Shown here piece after piece: positions 54,348 through 62,163 of a stretch of DNA of 64,000 nucleotides. Source of the stretch: Methylocella silvestris BL2 (GTDB lineage: Bacteria; Pseudomonadota; Alphaproteobacteria; Rhizobiales; Beijerinckiaceae); contig NC_011666.1 in assembly GCF_000021745.1 (NCBI RefSeq), positions 2,941,001 to 3,005,000 on the forward strand. Reading direction: 5' to 3'. Position numbers and translations under genes: made by a program. The notes under the pieces were generated by a model. It saw nothing but the letters and a program-made list of their open reading frames with translations. It made no database searches and was not told the DNA's origin. The number at the start of each line of letters is the position of its first letter. The stretch's first letter is position 1.

Positions 54348-55640
54348 ATGGGCTGCCCCGTCGCCTTCGACATTACGAGACTGGCGACGCGCGTTTTGAA
54401 CCGCACGCCAAACGGCATCGATCGGATTGATTCGGCCTTCGCGCGACGGTTTCTCGGCGCCCCCGCGCCCGATCATTTTGCCATGATGATGACGTTGCAG
54501 GGCCCGCGCGTCATCGCCGCCGCCGGCGCCGCCGATATCGTCAATGGCATTTTCGCGCATTGGGGCGAAGACGAAGCGCCTGACGCCGACGAAAGCTATC
54601 GCCGCATCGTCAAATGGATTTCAGGCGACGCGAATACATTCGAAGGCGCCGAACGCGTTGCGCGCGGGCGAACCGGACAAGCCGCCGGCGTGATCCGCTG
54701 GCTCGGACATCATGGCTTTCCACTTGGCAAATCTCCGGCCGCGGCTTTGCCCAAAGGCGCGCGCTATCTCAACGTCAGCCAGTTTCCGCTGTGGATCCCG
54801 AGCTACTTTCGCTGGCTGAAGCAGCGCCCCGACGTCCGCGGGGTCTTTTTCATTCATGATTTGCTGCCGATCGAAGCCCCCGAATATTTCCGCAAGGCCG
54901 AGTATGAGCGTCATATGCGCCGCCTCGCCAATCTGGCGGAGTTCGGCGCAGCGGCGATCGTGACGACTGAGGTGGTCAAGGAGACGCTGCAACGTCATCT
55001 GGCGCCGCTCGGACGAGCCGATATGCAGATTCTGGTTGCGCCAATTCCGGCCTCGCCGATTTTTTCCGGTCGCGCCGCCAAGCCGGAACCGCAGTTCGGC
55101 GCGCCCTATTTCGTCGCCTGCGGCACCATCGAGCCGCGCAAGAACCATCTTCTGCTGTTGCATGTGTGGCGCGAACTTGCGCGCCGCGATGGGGCGGGGG
55201 CGCCAAAACTCGTTTTGATCGGCGCCCGCGGGTGGGAGAACGAAAACGTCGTCGACCTGCTCGAACGCTGCCGGGCGATCCGGCCCCATGTCATCGAAGC
55301 CTCGGGTCTTTCGACGCCAAGCCTGAAGGCGCTGCTCGAGGGGGCGCGGGCTCTGCTGATGCCGTCTTTTGCGGAAGGCTTTGGCTTGCCGATCGCCGAG
55401 GCGCTCGCCTGCGGAACGCCGGTGATCGCGTCCGATATCGCCGCCTTTCGCGAAAGCGGCGGCGGCTGCGTCACGCTGGTCAGCCCGATCGACGGGGAAA
55501 AATGGCTGGAGACGATCCGCGCCTTCGCGGTCCCCCAGTCTCCCGAACGCGCGACGGCGGAAGCGCGGGCAAAGCGCTTTGAGGCGCCGAACTGGGACGG
55601 CTATTTCGCGACGGTCGAGGCGTTTCTGGCGAGCCTATAA
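54348..55640 (+). CDS. Glycosyltransferase family 4 next to the PKS
   Basis: 430 aa, with ATG 54348 only 5 bp after the PKS stop, so probably in the same operon. The N-terminal half is atypical (FDITRLATRVLNRTPNGIDR, a motif seen in some mannosyltransferase-like proteins); GVFFIHDLLPIEAPEYF follows. The donor half is classic GT-B: ACGTIEPRKNHLLLLHVWRE, and the EX7E motif in SFAEGFGLPIAEALACGTPV. It may glycosylate the PKS-derived lipid or start the glycan on it. The last 6 bp overlap the convergent CDP-alcohol phosphotransferase gene. Confidence 0.85.
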   Translation: MGCPVAFDITRLATRVLNRTPNGIDRIDSAFARRFLGAPAPDHFAMMMTLQGPRVIAAAGAADIVNGIFAHWGEDEAPDADESYRRIVKWISGDANTFEGAERVARGRTGQAAGVIRWLGHHGFPLGKSPAAALPKGARYLNVSQFPLWIPSYFRWLKQRPDVRGVFFIHDLLPIEAPEYFRKAEYERHMRRLANLAEFGAAAIVTTEVVKETLQRHLAPLGRADMQILVAPIPASPIFSGRAAKPEPQFGAPYFVACGTIEPRKNHLLLLHVWRELARRDGAGAPKLVLIGARGWENENVVDLLERCRAIRPHVIEASGLSTPSLKALLEGARALLMPSFAEGFGLPIAEALACGTPVIASDIAAFRESGGGCVTLVSPIDGEKWLETIRAFAVPQSPERATAEARAKRFEAPNWDGYFATVEAFLASL

Positions 55641-56429
55641 GGGCTTCGTCGACGCATAGCGCTGATTGGGGCGCAGCTGGGCGACGGCGGGTTTGGCGCT
55701 GGCGGATGCGGCGCTGGCCGGCCGGCTGTCCTCGCGCCGCAAGCGGCTCGCAACCTTAAATGTGTTGACCACGAACAAAGACACGAAGATCCCGCCGACG
55801 AGGCAGAAGACGAGATCATAGGCCGAGAACGCCTGGCCGGCGATCATGATCTTGGAGGGGCCGGACATATACATCCAGAAATTGATCAGGATGAGGCCGA
55901 GGCGAAGTTCGGTTGGTCCAAGAGCCAGGAAGGACAGCTGGAAACTGCCGGACACATGATTGTAGAGGAACACATACATGCACAGCAGAAAATAGCCGAT
56001 CAGCACAAACAGCGCCACGTCGAGCCGAACATAGGCTGAGAAGCCGAGGCCCGCCAAAATCAAAAGATTGCACAGGGCGTCGACGGCGTGGTCCAGAAAA
56101 TAACCGTAGCGCGGCCGCTCGATATGGCGAAAGCGGGCGAGGCTCCCATCGAGCGAGTCGCCAAACCAGTGGACGAAGAACCCAAACGTCGCGAGCCAGA
56201 AAAAAGCCGGATCAAACCGGCTTCCGACATATCCCGTCAAAACAACAAAAGCGCCGAAGACGCCGAGCGCCGTCAGTCCATCAGGCGTTACGGCGCCCGG
56301 TATGCGCGCGCAAATCCAGTTGAGAATGGCTCGCTCGCGTCGGGCGAGAATATTGGCCTGAACGCGAATCGTCGGTTGCGTCTTAATCCTTGATGCTGTC
56401 TCCTGCCCGAGACTGATCGAATGGGTCAA
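55635..56429 (-). CDS. CDP-alcohol phosphatidyltransferase family protein
   Basis: 264 aa integral membrane enzyme. The start is TTG 56429 with GGGGGAA about 9 nt upstream; no internal Met is better placed. The family signature D-G-x2-A-R-x9-G-x3-D-x3-D is complete in LDGSLARFRHIE…YGYFLDHAVD, so it should be active. About six helices follow the family plan. These enzymes transfer a phospho-alcohol from CDP-alcohol (CDP-diacylglycerol or a CDP-polyol) to an acceptor. In this setting, an exchange forming a phospho-linked lipid or glycan head group is plausible, but the substrate is unknown. Convergent with the glycosyltransferase gene. Confidence 0.85.
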   Translation of the reverse strand: MTHSISLGQETASRIKTQPTIRVQANILARRERAILNWICARIPGAVTPDGLTALGVFGAFVVLTGYVGSRFDPAFFWLATFGFFVHWFGDSLDGSLARFRHIERPRYGYFLDHAVDALCNLLILAGLGFSAYVRLDVALFVLIGYFLLCMYVFLYNHVSGSFQLSFLALGPTELRLGLILINFWMYMSGPSKIMIAGQAFSAYDLVFCLVGGIFVSLFVVNTFKVASRLRREDSRPASAASASAKPAVAQLRPNQRYASTKPL

Positions 56430-56560
56430 AAGCCGTTCCCCCGACTTACGCGTTACATCACGGTATGCTCGTAATTACATGATCGCAGCTTCCCCAAGCG
56501 CGACCAAGGCCCCTCATTCGCCTGCGGCAAAATAGTCCGGCACTGTGTCAAAAAAAAGCC

Positions 56561-57748
56561 ATGTCTCTCACAATCGCCATCGTTTTTCTCATCTGGATCG
56601 TGATCGAGATCGTGAGCACGCTGTCCGCGTGGCGATACACCTGGGGCCTGCCGCGCGCGGAAATTCCAGGGCGAACGCCGCCCGTCGCGATTATCGTCGC
56701 GATCAAGAACCGCTCCGCCGTCTCCGCCGAATTTCTCATCCGTCTGCGCGCCCAGGCCTATCCCGACTATCGCATCATCGCGGCGGTGGAATCGACGGAC
56801 GATCCCGCTTTCGCTCTTCTGCGTGAGGCAGAAAGCGAGCCCGGCGCCCAGATTGTCACAATTGTGGCCGGTCCGGTTGAGCATGGCGGCCAGAAGGTCT
56901 GGAACCTGCTCGCCGCCCTCACGGCGCTCAAGCCTGCGGATGAAATCATCGCCTTTACCGACGCCGACACGCTGCCATCGCCCGAGTGGCTGCCGCGGCT
57001 CGTCTCGTCGCTGACCGACGCCGGACATGACGCCGTGACCGGCTATCGCTGGATGATCCCGACGGACGGCCGCATCAGCTCGGCGGTCGTCGCCGCCGCC
57101 AATGCGTCAATCGTCACGACGCCCCGCATTCCGGCGGTCATCAATCTTTGTTGGGGCGGCGCAATGGCGCTGCCGCAGACGACGCTGGAGCGGATCGACA
57201 TCGGCGCCTATTGGCGCGGCGCGATCAGCGACGATCTGCAGATGACAAGGGCGCTCGGCGCCGCCCGATGCGCTATTTTTTCGCCGCGCCAGAGCCTGCT
57301 CCTTTCCCCGGTCGAGATGGGCTGGGAGGAGGCCTTCGCCTTCGGCCAGCGGCAATACCGCCTGATGCTGACTCATGTTCCGCTGCTCTGGCTGTTCGCC
57401 GCTTTCGTGATGGCCATGCCGGCCGTCGCCGCCGTCGCCGCCGCCATTCTGGCGCTCCAGGGACACGCCAGCGCGATCGCCGCGCTGATCGTTTCGATCG
57501 GGCTCGGCGAATTGCGCTATTGGAACAGGCGCCGCATCGTGCGCGCGTTGTGGCCCGAGACGGCGCATGCCGACCTTGCTACCTATTGGCGGGTCGAGCG
57601 GTTCATGCGGCCGTTGTGGCACGGTTTTCATCTCGTCTGCATTTTCGCGGCGCTCGGCTCGCGCCGCATTTCCTGGGCCGGCTTCGAATATCTGGTGCGA
57701 GGCCCGCAGGACGTCATGGTGCTGCGCCGGCCGCCGCCACGGGACTAA
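56561..57748 (+). CDS. Membrane glycosyltransferase family 2 (ceramide-glucosyltransferase-like)
   Basis: 395 aa. One N-terminal helix (IAIVFLIWIVIEIVSTL), a cytoplasmic GT-A domain and two or more C-terminal helices (LLWLFAAFVMAMPAVAAVAAA…). The order of motifs (D in AAVESTDD, metal site FTDADTLPS, SDDLQMTRALG, QRQYRLML near Q/RxxRW) matches processive-type or GT21-like lipid glycosyltransferases. It could transfer a sugar onto a lipid at the membrane, fitting the neighbouring lipid genes. No clear Shine-Dalgarno precedes ATG 56561. Its stop overlaps the convergent gene by 4 bp. Confidence 0.8.
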   Translation: MSLTIAIVFLIWIVIEIVSTLSAWRYTWGLPRAEIPGRTPPVAIIVAIKNRSAVSAEFLIRLRAQAYPDYRIIAAVESTDDPAFALLREAESEPGAQIVTIVAGPVEHGGQKVWNLLAALTALKPADEIIAFTDADTLPSPEWLPRLVSSLTDAGHDAVTGYRWMIPTDGRISSAVVAAANASIVTTPRIPAVINLCWGGAMALPQTTLERIDIGAYWRGAISDDLQMTRALGAARCAIFSPRQSLLLSPVEMGWEEAFAFGQRQYRLMLTHVPLLWLFAAFVMAMPAVAAVAAAILALQGHASAIAALIVSIGLGELRYWNRRRIVRALWPETAHADLATYWRVERFMRPLWHGFHLVCIFAALGSRRISWAGFEYLVRGPQDVMVLRRPPPRD

Positions 57749-58884
57749 AGGTCTGTTTCATAGACCCTGAAGGTGCGCGTATGGCGGGCCGGCAGGCTGG
57801 CGACGAGATTGAGAATCGCGTGGTTCGTCTCAAGCATCCAGCTGATTTCCATCTCCTCGACTTTGGCGCGCCGCGCCTGCTCGATCGCCTGCGCCAGCAG
57901 CAGCAAAACCGCCATCGACCCGATCCGCGTGCCGCGCCAGCGGCTCGCGACGCCGATCATCGGCAGCCGCGTCATGCGCGTGCCGCGCCCGTGGATCCGG
58001 CCCAGCATGCGCGCCCAGCCAAAGGGCAGCAATTTGCCGTCGAGTCCCTGCAGCGCCTCATTGACGTCAGGGATCTGCGACACGACGGCGATGTCTTCGC
58101 CCTGCCATTGCGCCATCCTGATCCATGAGGGTTTGGAGACCGGCAGCATCAGATTGGCGATCATTTTGGCTTCGCGTGGACTGACCGGGATCGAGCTCCA
58201 ATTGTTCTGCCAGGCGTCATTATAAAGTTCGAGGACGCGCGGAAACTGGGTCGACCATCGCAGCAGCGAAAGGCCATAGGTCTTGATCTCGCCGGCCGGA
58301 GGGAATCGCGCCGCGAGCCTTGCGACGCGCTCGGGAAAATCCGTCTCCGCGATCGTGCAGACATAAGCGAAAAGATCCATCGCCTTGCGCAGCCCCAAGG
58401 CTTCAAGATGCGCGCTATAGAAGGCTGGCGCATGGTTGGTGCGCACGACATGAGGCTCGTCAAAACCGTATACGAGCAAGCCGGTTTCATGATTGATCGA
58501 GAGGCTGAACGGCCCGCGCATTCGGCTGAGCCCATGCCCGCGCAGAAACGCACCGGCCCGCGCAATCAGCGCGGCGAAAACCGCGCGGTCGTCGATCGCG
58601 TCGATCAGGCCGAACTGGCCGCAGCCATCGTGATATTTTTCGAGATGAGCATGATTGACGATCGCAGCGATTCGCCCGACAGGCGCCCCGTCGCGAAACG
58701 CGACGAAAGCCTTGATGTCGTTTTCGAGCATCAGGGGCGAGGTTTTCGGATCGAAAATCCAGCCCATCTCGTCGGACACCGGCTCGACCCAGCGCGGATT
58801 GCTCGCTTGTCCCCGCCGCGCCGCCTCGATGAAGGCCTTAAGATCCGCGGCGCTTCTAACCTCGCGAACCTCGACGCCGCTCAA
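57745..58884 (-). CDS. GNAT-like acyltransferase (dATP-pyrophosphohydrolase-annotated family)
   Basis: 379 aa. The start is TTG 58884, sharing TTGA with the stop of the upstream alpha-oxoamine synthase gene; GAGGG sits 6-10 nt before it. The family begins VREVRSAADLKAFIE and contains AFVAFRDGAPVGRIAAIVN, a GNAT-type core strand, and GPFSLSINHETGLLVYGFD. A second GNAT-like core lies near GVASRWRGTRIGSMAVLLLL. Members are widely annotated as GNAT or, misleadingly, dATP pyrophosphohydrolase. Close coupling to the alpha-oxoamine synthase suggests N-acylation of its amino product, which is inference. Confidence 0.75.
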   Translation of the reverse strand: MSGVEVREVRSAADLKAFIEAARRGQASNPRWVEPVSDEMGWIFDPKTSPLMLENDIKAFVAFRDGAPVGRIAAIVNHAHLEKYHDGCGQFGLIDAIDDRAVFAALIARAGAFLRGHGLSRMRGPFSLSINHETGLLVYGFDEPHVVRTNHAPAFYSAHLEALGLRKAMDLFAYVCTIAETDFPERVARLAARFPPAGEIKTYGLSLLRWSTQFPRVLELYNDAWQNNWSSIPVSPREAKMIANLMLPVSKPSWIRMAQWQGEDIAVVSQIPDVNEALQGLDGKLLPFGWARMLGRIHGRGTRMTRLPMIGVASRWRGTRIGSMAVLLLLAQAIEQARRAKVEEMEISWMLETNHAILNLVASLPARHTRTFRVYETDL

Positions 58885-60275
58885 GCGCCCTCGCCCTTGG
58901 CCGGTCCCGTGACGGCGCCGAAAAAGTCGCTCTCGCCGATCGCCTCGATCGACTCCGCCACGGCGTCGACCGCGAGGCAAATCTGCTCCGCGCTATGCTC
59001 CGAGGTCAGGAAGAAGCGCAGCCGCGCAGCGCGTTCAGGCACCGCGGGATGGATGATCGGCTGCACATTGACGCCGCGCTCGTAGAGCTTCTGGCTGAGC
59101 GCGACGGCCGAGACCGAATTGCCGACCAGAACGGGAATGATCGCATGGCCGGAGCTCGCGCCCGTATTCAGGCCGCGCGCCCTGGCCCTGTCGAGAAACA
59201 GGCGGCAGACCTGCCGCAAACGCTCCACCCGCTCGGGTTCCCGGCGAAAAATCGCCAGCGCCGCGGCGGAGGCGGCGGCAAGCGGCGGCGAGAGCCCGAC
59301 CGAATAAACAAATCCGCCCGACATGCATTTCAAATATTCGACGAGCGCCGTCGGCCCGGCGATGAAGCCGCCGCAGCCGGCCAGCGTCTTCGACATTGTG
59401 CCCATCCAGATATCGACGTCGCGCGGATCGACGCCGGCATGTTCGAAAAGGCCGTATCCCCTCTCGCCGAGAACGCCGAGCCCATGCGCCTCATCGACCA
59501 TCAGCCAGGCGTCATGCTTCTGTTTCAGCTCCACGAGCCGCGCCAGGTCGGGACTGTCGCCGTCCATGCTGTAGAGGCCCTCGACGACGACCAGCGCGCG
59601 CTCGAACTGGCCGCGCAGGGACGTCAGCAGGGCGTCGAGAGCGTCGACGTCATTGTGCGGGAAACTGCGGCGCTCGGCGCGCGACAGCGCCGCGCCAAGA
59701 ACAATGCTGTTATGGGCGAGGGCGTCATGCACGATAAGGTCTTTCGGCCGCATGATCGCGCCGATCGTCGCGACATTGGCGCCATGGCCGCTGACGAAAA
59801 CGACGCAATCCTCCTGCCCGTAATGAGCCGCGAGATCCCGCTCCAGCGCGCGATGTCCCGGACGCTCTCCGGCGACGACGCGGCTCGCCGAGGCGGACGT
59901 CCCAAAGACGTCGATCGCCGCATGCGCAGCGGCGCGAACCTCCGGATGCTGGTTCAGCCCGAGATAATCGTAGGACGAAAAATTGACGAAGCGCTTGCCG
60001 TCGATCACGGTCGTCGCTCCGGCCGCCGTCTCATGCAGCCGGAAAAACGGATTGTCGAGGCCGACGACGGCGGCCATGGAGCGCTGCAGCCTGAGCTCCT
60101 GATAGCCCGGCAGATTCTGGAAATCCATTATGCCGGAGCGGGGCGTGCGCTGTTGCGGCGCTGGAGCGGCCTCGGTCTTCGGCGGAGCGGGATGGGCGCC
60201 GAGGCGATTCAGGACCAGCCTGTCGAGCCTTTGCCGATCCTCCTCGTCGAGGCCGGACTTCTTGCGGGGCTTCAT
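58881..60275 (-). CDS. Alpha-oxoamine synthase (RkpG/AONS/serine-palmitoyltransferase-like)
   Basis: 464 aa from ATG 60275; the longer open frame upstream is noncoding. PLP-dependent fold-type I enzyme that condenses an acyl thioester with an amino acid, releasing CO2. Motifs: RFVNFSSYDYLGLNQHPEV, ASASRVVAGERPGHRALERD, VDEAHGLGVLGERG (Asp binding PLP), and the Schiff-base Lys in TMSKTLAGCGGFIAG. An extra N-terminal 60 residues, charged and Pro-rich, may dock to the synthase. With the PKS nearby this matches the RkpA/RkpG pair and offers an off-loading route for the PKS, which has no thioesterase. Coupled to the GNAT-like gene. Confidence 0.85.
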   Translation of the reverse strand: MKPRKKSGLDEEDRQRLDRLVLNRLGAHPAPPKTEAAPAPQQRTPRSGIMDFQNLPGYQELRLQRSMAAVVGLDNPFFRLHETAAGATTVIDGKRFVNFSSYDYLGLNQHPEVRAAAHAAIDVFGTSASASRVVAGERPGHRALERDLAAHYGQEDCVVFVSGHGANVATIGAIMRPKDLIVHDALAHNSIVLGAALSRAERRSFPHNDVDALDALLTSLRGQFERALVVVEGLYSMDGDSPDLARLVELKQKHDAWLMVDEAHGLGVLGERGYGLFEHAGVDPRDVDIWMGTMSKTLAGCGGFIAGPTALVEYLKCMSGGFVYSVGLSPPLAAASAAALAIFRREPERVERLRQVCRLFLDRARARGLNTGASSGHAIIPVLVGNSVSAVALSQKLYERGVNVQPIIHPAVPERAARLRFFLTSEHSAEQICLAVDAVAESIEAIGESDFFGAVTGPAKGEGA

Positions 60276-60512
60276 GATGAAATCCGGTGCGTTCAAGAAA
60301 ACGGGCTGGGAAGCGTCCCGCTTGGCGTAAAGCCCTGAGCGAGCGGCGGAAAGACAACGGGACCTCAATAGAGGATAACCCCGCAAACGTCCATTTGCAG
60401 GCGGCGGCAAGGCTGCTAAGCAGCGCTGCGCCGCCCGCGCCGACGATTTTGCGTTTCCGGCGCAAAATCATCGTGATCCAAACGCCCCCGCAACGCCATT
60501 TCGCAGGTTGTA

Positions 60513-61466
60513 TTGTCCGTTCCTGAAGCCACAGCCGACTATCCCCTCTGCCCGGTCACGGGCGAGCCGGCCGCGGCGCTGATCCAGACCGTCAGTTGCG
60601 AATTTCTGGCGCGGCTGTGGGAAATCGAATTCAAGGTCGACGCGCGCCCGAGTTTCGGCGGGGCGACGCATCTTTCGCTTTGGCGCTCGCCGACGGGGCT
60701 GATGTTTTTCTCGCCGGCGCCTGTCGGCGACGCCGATTTCTACAAAACGTTCTACAAGACCCTCGGCCCCAAATTATTTCCAAGCGAACGCCGTCCGCGC
60801 GCCGAATTCCGCCTCGCCGCCAGCCATATCGCGTCGGGCGCGCGCGTTCTTGACGTCGGTTGCGGCTTTGGCGGCTTTCGTCCTTTTGTCGCGCACGCGG
60901 ACTATCTCGGCCTCGATCCGCATTTTTCCGGGGAGGCGGCCGACTGGTCGCTATCCGAGAGCCTTGGCGAGCATCTCATCAAGAATGCGGGCGCCTATGA
61001 CGCGGTTTGCGCCTTTCAGGTGCTTGAGCATGTCGAAAGGCCGGCGGATTTCTTCGCCGAAATGACGGCGGCGGCAAAACCCGGCGGCCTCGTCATCGTC
61101 GGCGTTCCGCATGTCCCCTCGGCGATGACGCGCATCCCGAACTTCCTGCTCAATGCGCCGCCGCATCATTTGACCTGGTGGAGCGAGGACGCGCTGCGGG
61201 CGCTGGCGGGCAGAAATGGGCTTGCCGTCGAGACAATCCAGCCCGTCGCATGGTCAAAAATGGACAGCCTCGTTTACTGGATCGAGCGCTGCTCGCCGGT
61301 GCGGTGCCGCGACGTCTATTTCAAGCACGCATGGCCCTGGCACGCCGCGGCCCTGACCGGCCTCATTCTGGGTTATGTCGCGAACAAGCTTTTTGGGCCG
61401 CCGCGAAAGACGAAGGACGAAGGCGCTGGCCTGCTGCTGGCGGCGCGCAAACCGCTCGAGCGTTGA
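60513..61466 (+). CDS. Class I SAM-dependent methyltransferase
   Basis: 317 aa. The start is probably TTG 60513, since no upstream ATG or GTG exists in frame before a stop and the next Met is far inside. The N-terminus has CPVTGEPA, a short metal-like motif seen in methyltransferases that act on sugars or lipids. The SAM site is VLDVGCGFGGFRPF, with AFQVLEHVERPADFF and HHLTWWSEDAL further on. A C-terminal helical hydrophobic patch (WHAAALTGLILGYVANKLF) may bind membrane. Divergent from the alpha-oxoamine synthase (237 bp) and convergent with kpsT. Target unknown, probably the glycolipid or a sugar. Confidence 0.8.
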   Translation: MSVPEATADYPLCPVTGEPAAALIQTVSCEFLARLWEIEFKVDARPSFGGATHLSLWRSPTGLMFFSPAPVGDADFYKTFYKTLGPKLFPSERRPRAEFRLAASHIASGARVLDVGCGFGGFRPFVAHADYLGLDPHFSGEAADWSLSESLGEHLIKNAGAYDAVCAFQVLEHVERPADFFAEMTAAAKPGGLVIVGVPHVPSAMTRIPNFLLNAPPHHLTWWSEDALRALAGRNGLAVETIQPVAWSKMDSLVYWIERCSPVRCRDVYFKHAWPWHAAALTGLILGYVANKLFGPPRKTKDEGAGLLLAARKPLER

Positions 61467-61508
61467 CGCTGGTCCGAAAAATCCGCGGCTTTTGTGGCCC
61501 TGACGCGA

Positions 61509-62159
61509 TCAATGCACCTTTCGATAGAACTCGATGGCGTCGTCGAGATCGCCGAAGGCGAGCAGCTTGCCGCGATGAAGCACAAGGCCGCGTTCGCAAT
61601 AGGCTTTGACGGTGCCGATATCATGCGACACCATGATCATGCTGCTGCGGCCGCGCTTTTCGTCAAACGCCTGTCGCGCCCGCAAGGCGAAACGCGCATC
61701 GCCCACGGCCGTGAGTTCATCGACGAGGTAGCACTCGAAATCCATCGCCATCGAGAGGCCGAACGCCAGGCGCGCGCCCATGCCGGATGAATAGGTGTTG
61801 ACCGGCATGTCGAAATAATTGCCGAGCTCGGCAAAATAATCGACGAATTCGATCACGCGCCGCGTGTTCGCGCCATAGATCCGGCTGACGAATTTGACGT
61901 TTTCGCGGCCCGTCATCGCGGAATGGAATCCGCCGGCAAAGCCAAGCGGCCAGGACACGCGCACGTCGCATTTGATACGGCCAGAATTGGGCAGTTCCGT
62001 GCCAGCAATCAGACGCAACAGCGTCGATTTTCCGGCGCCGTTGGGCCCGAAGATGCCATAGGAATAGCGCGTATCGAAGGTGTAGGTGACGTTGTCGAGG
62101 ACGACCTTGCGATGGTTTTCCGTCTTGTAAATTTTGGTGACGCCGGACAGGCGGATCAT
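61509..62159 (-). CDS. kpsT: KpsT-like ABC transporter ATPase for capsule export
   Basis: 216 aa, the usual KpsT/BexA/CtrD length. ATG 62159 (MIRLSGVTKIYK) is 4 bp after the stop of the upstream KpsE-like gene; the longer frame overlaps that gene. Walker A GPNGAGKSTLLRLI, signature NTYSSGMGARLAFGLSMAM, Walker B ECYLVDELTAVGD and the switch His in MVSHD are all intact. Together with a KpsM permease, the protein drives polysaccharide across the inner membrane. No KpsM is encoded in the window. Confidence 0.92.
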   Translation of the reverse strand: MIRLSGVTKIYKTENHRKVVLDNVTYTFDTRYSYGIFGPNGAGKSTLLRLIAGTELPNSGRIKCDVRVSWPLGFAGGFHSAMTGRENVKFVSRIYGANTRRVIEFVDYFAELGNYFDMPVNTYSSGMGARLAFGLSMAMDFECYLVDELTAVGDARFALRARQAFDEKRGRSSMIMVSHDIGTVKAYCERGLVLHRGKLLAFGDLDDAIEFYRKVH

Positions 62160-62163
62160 CGGC

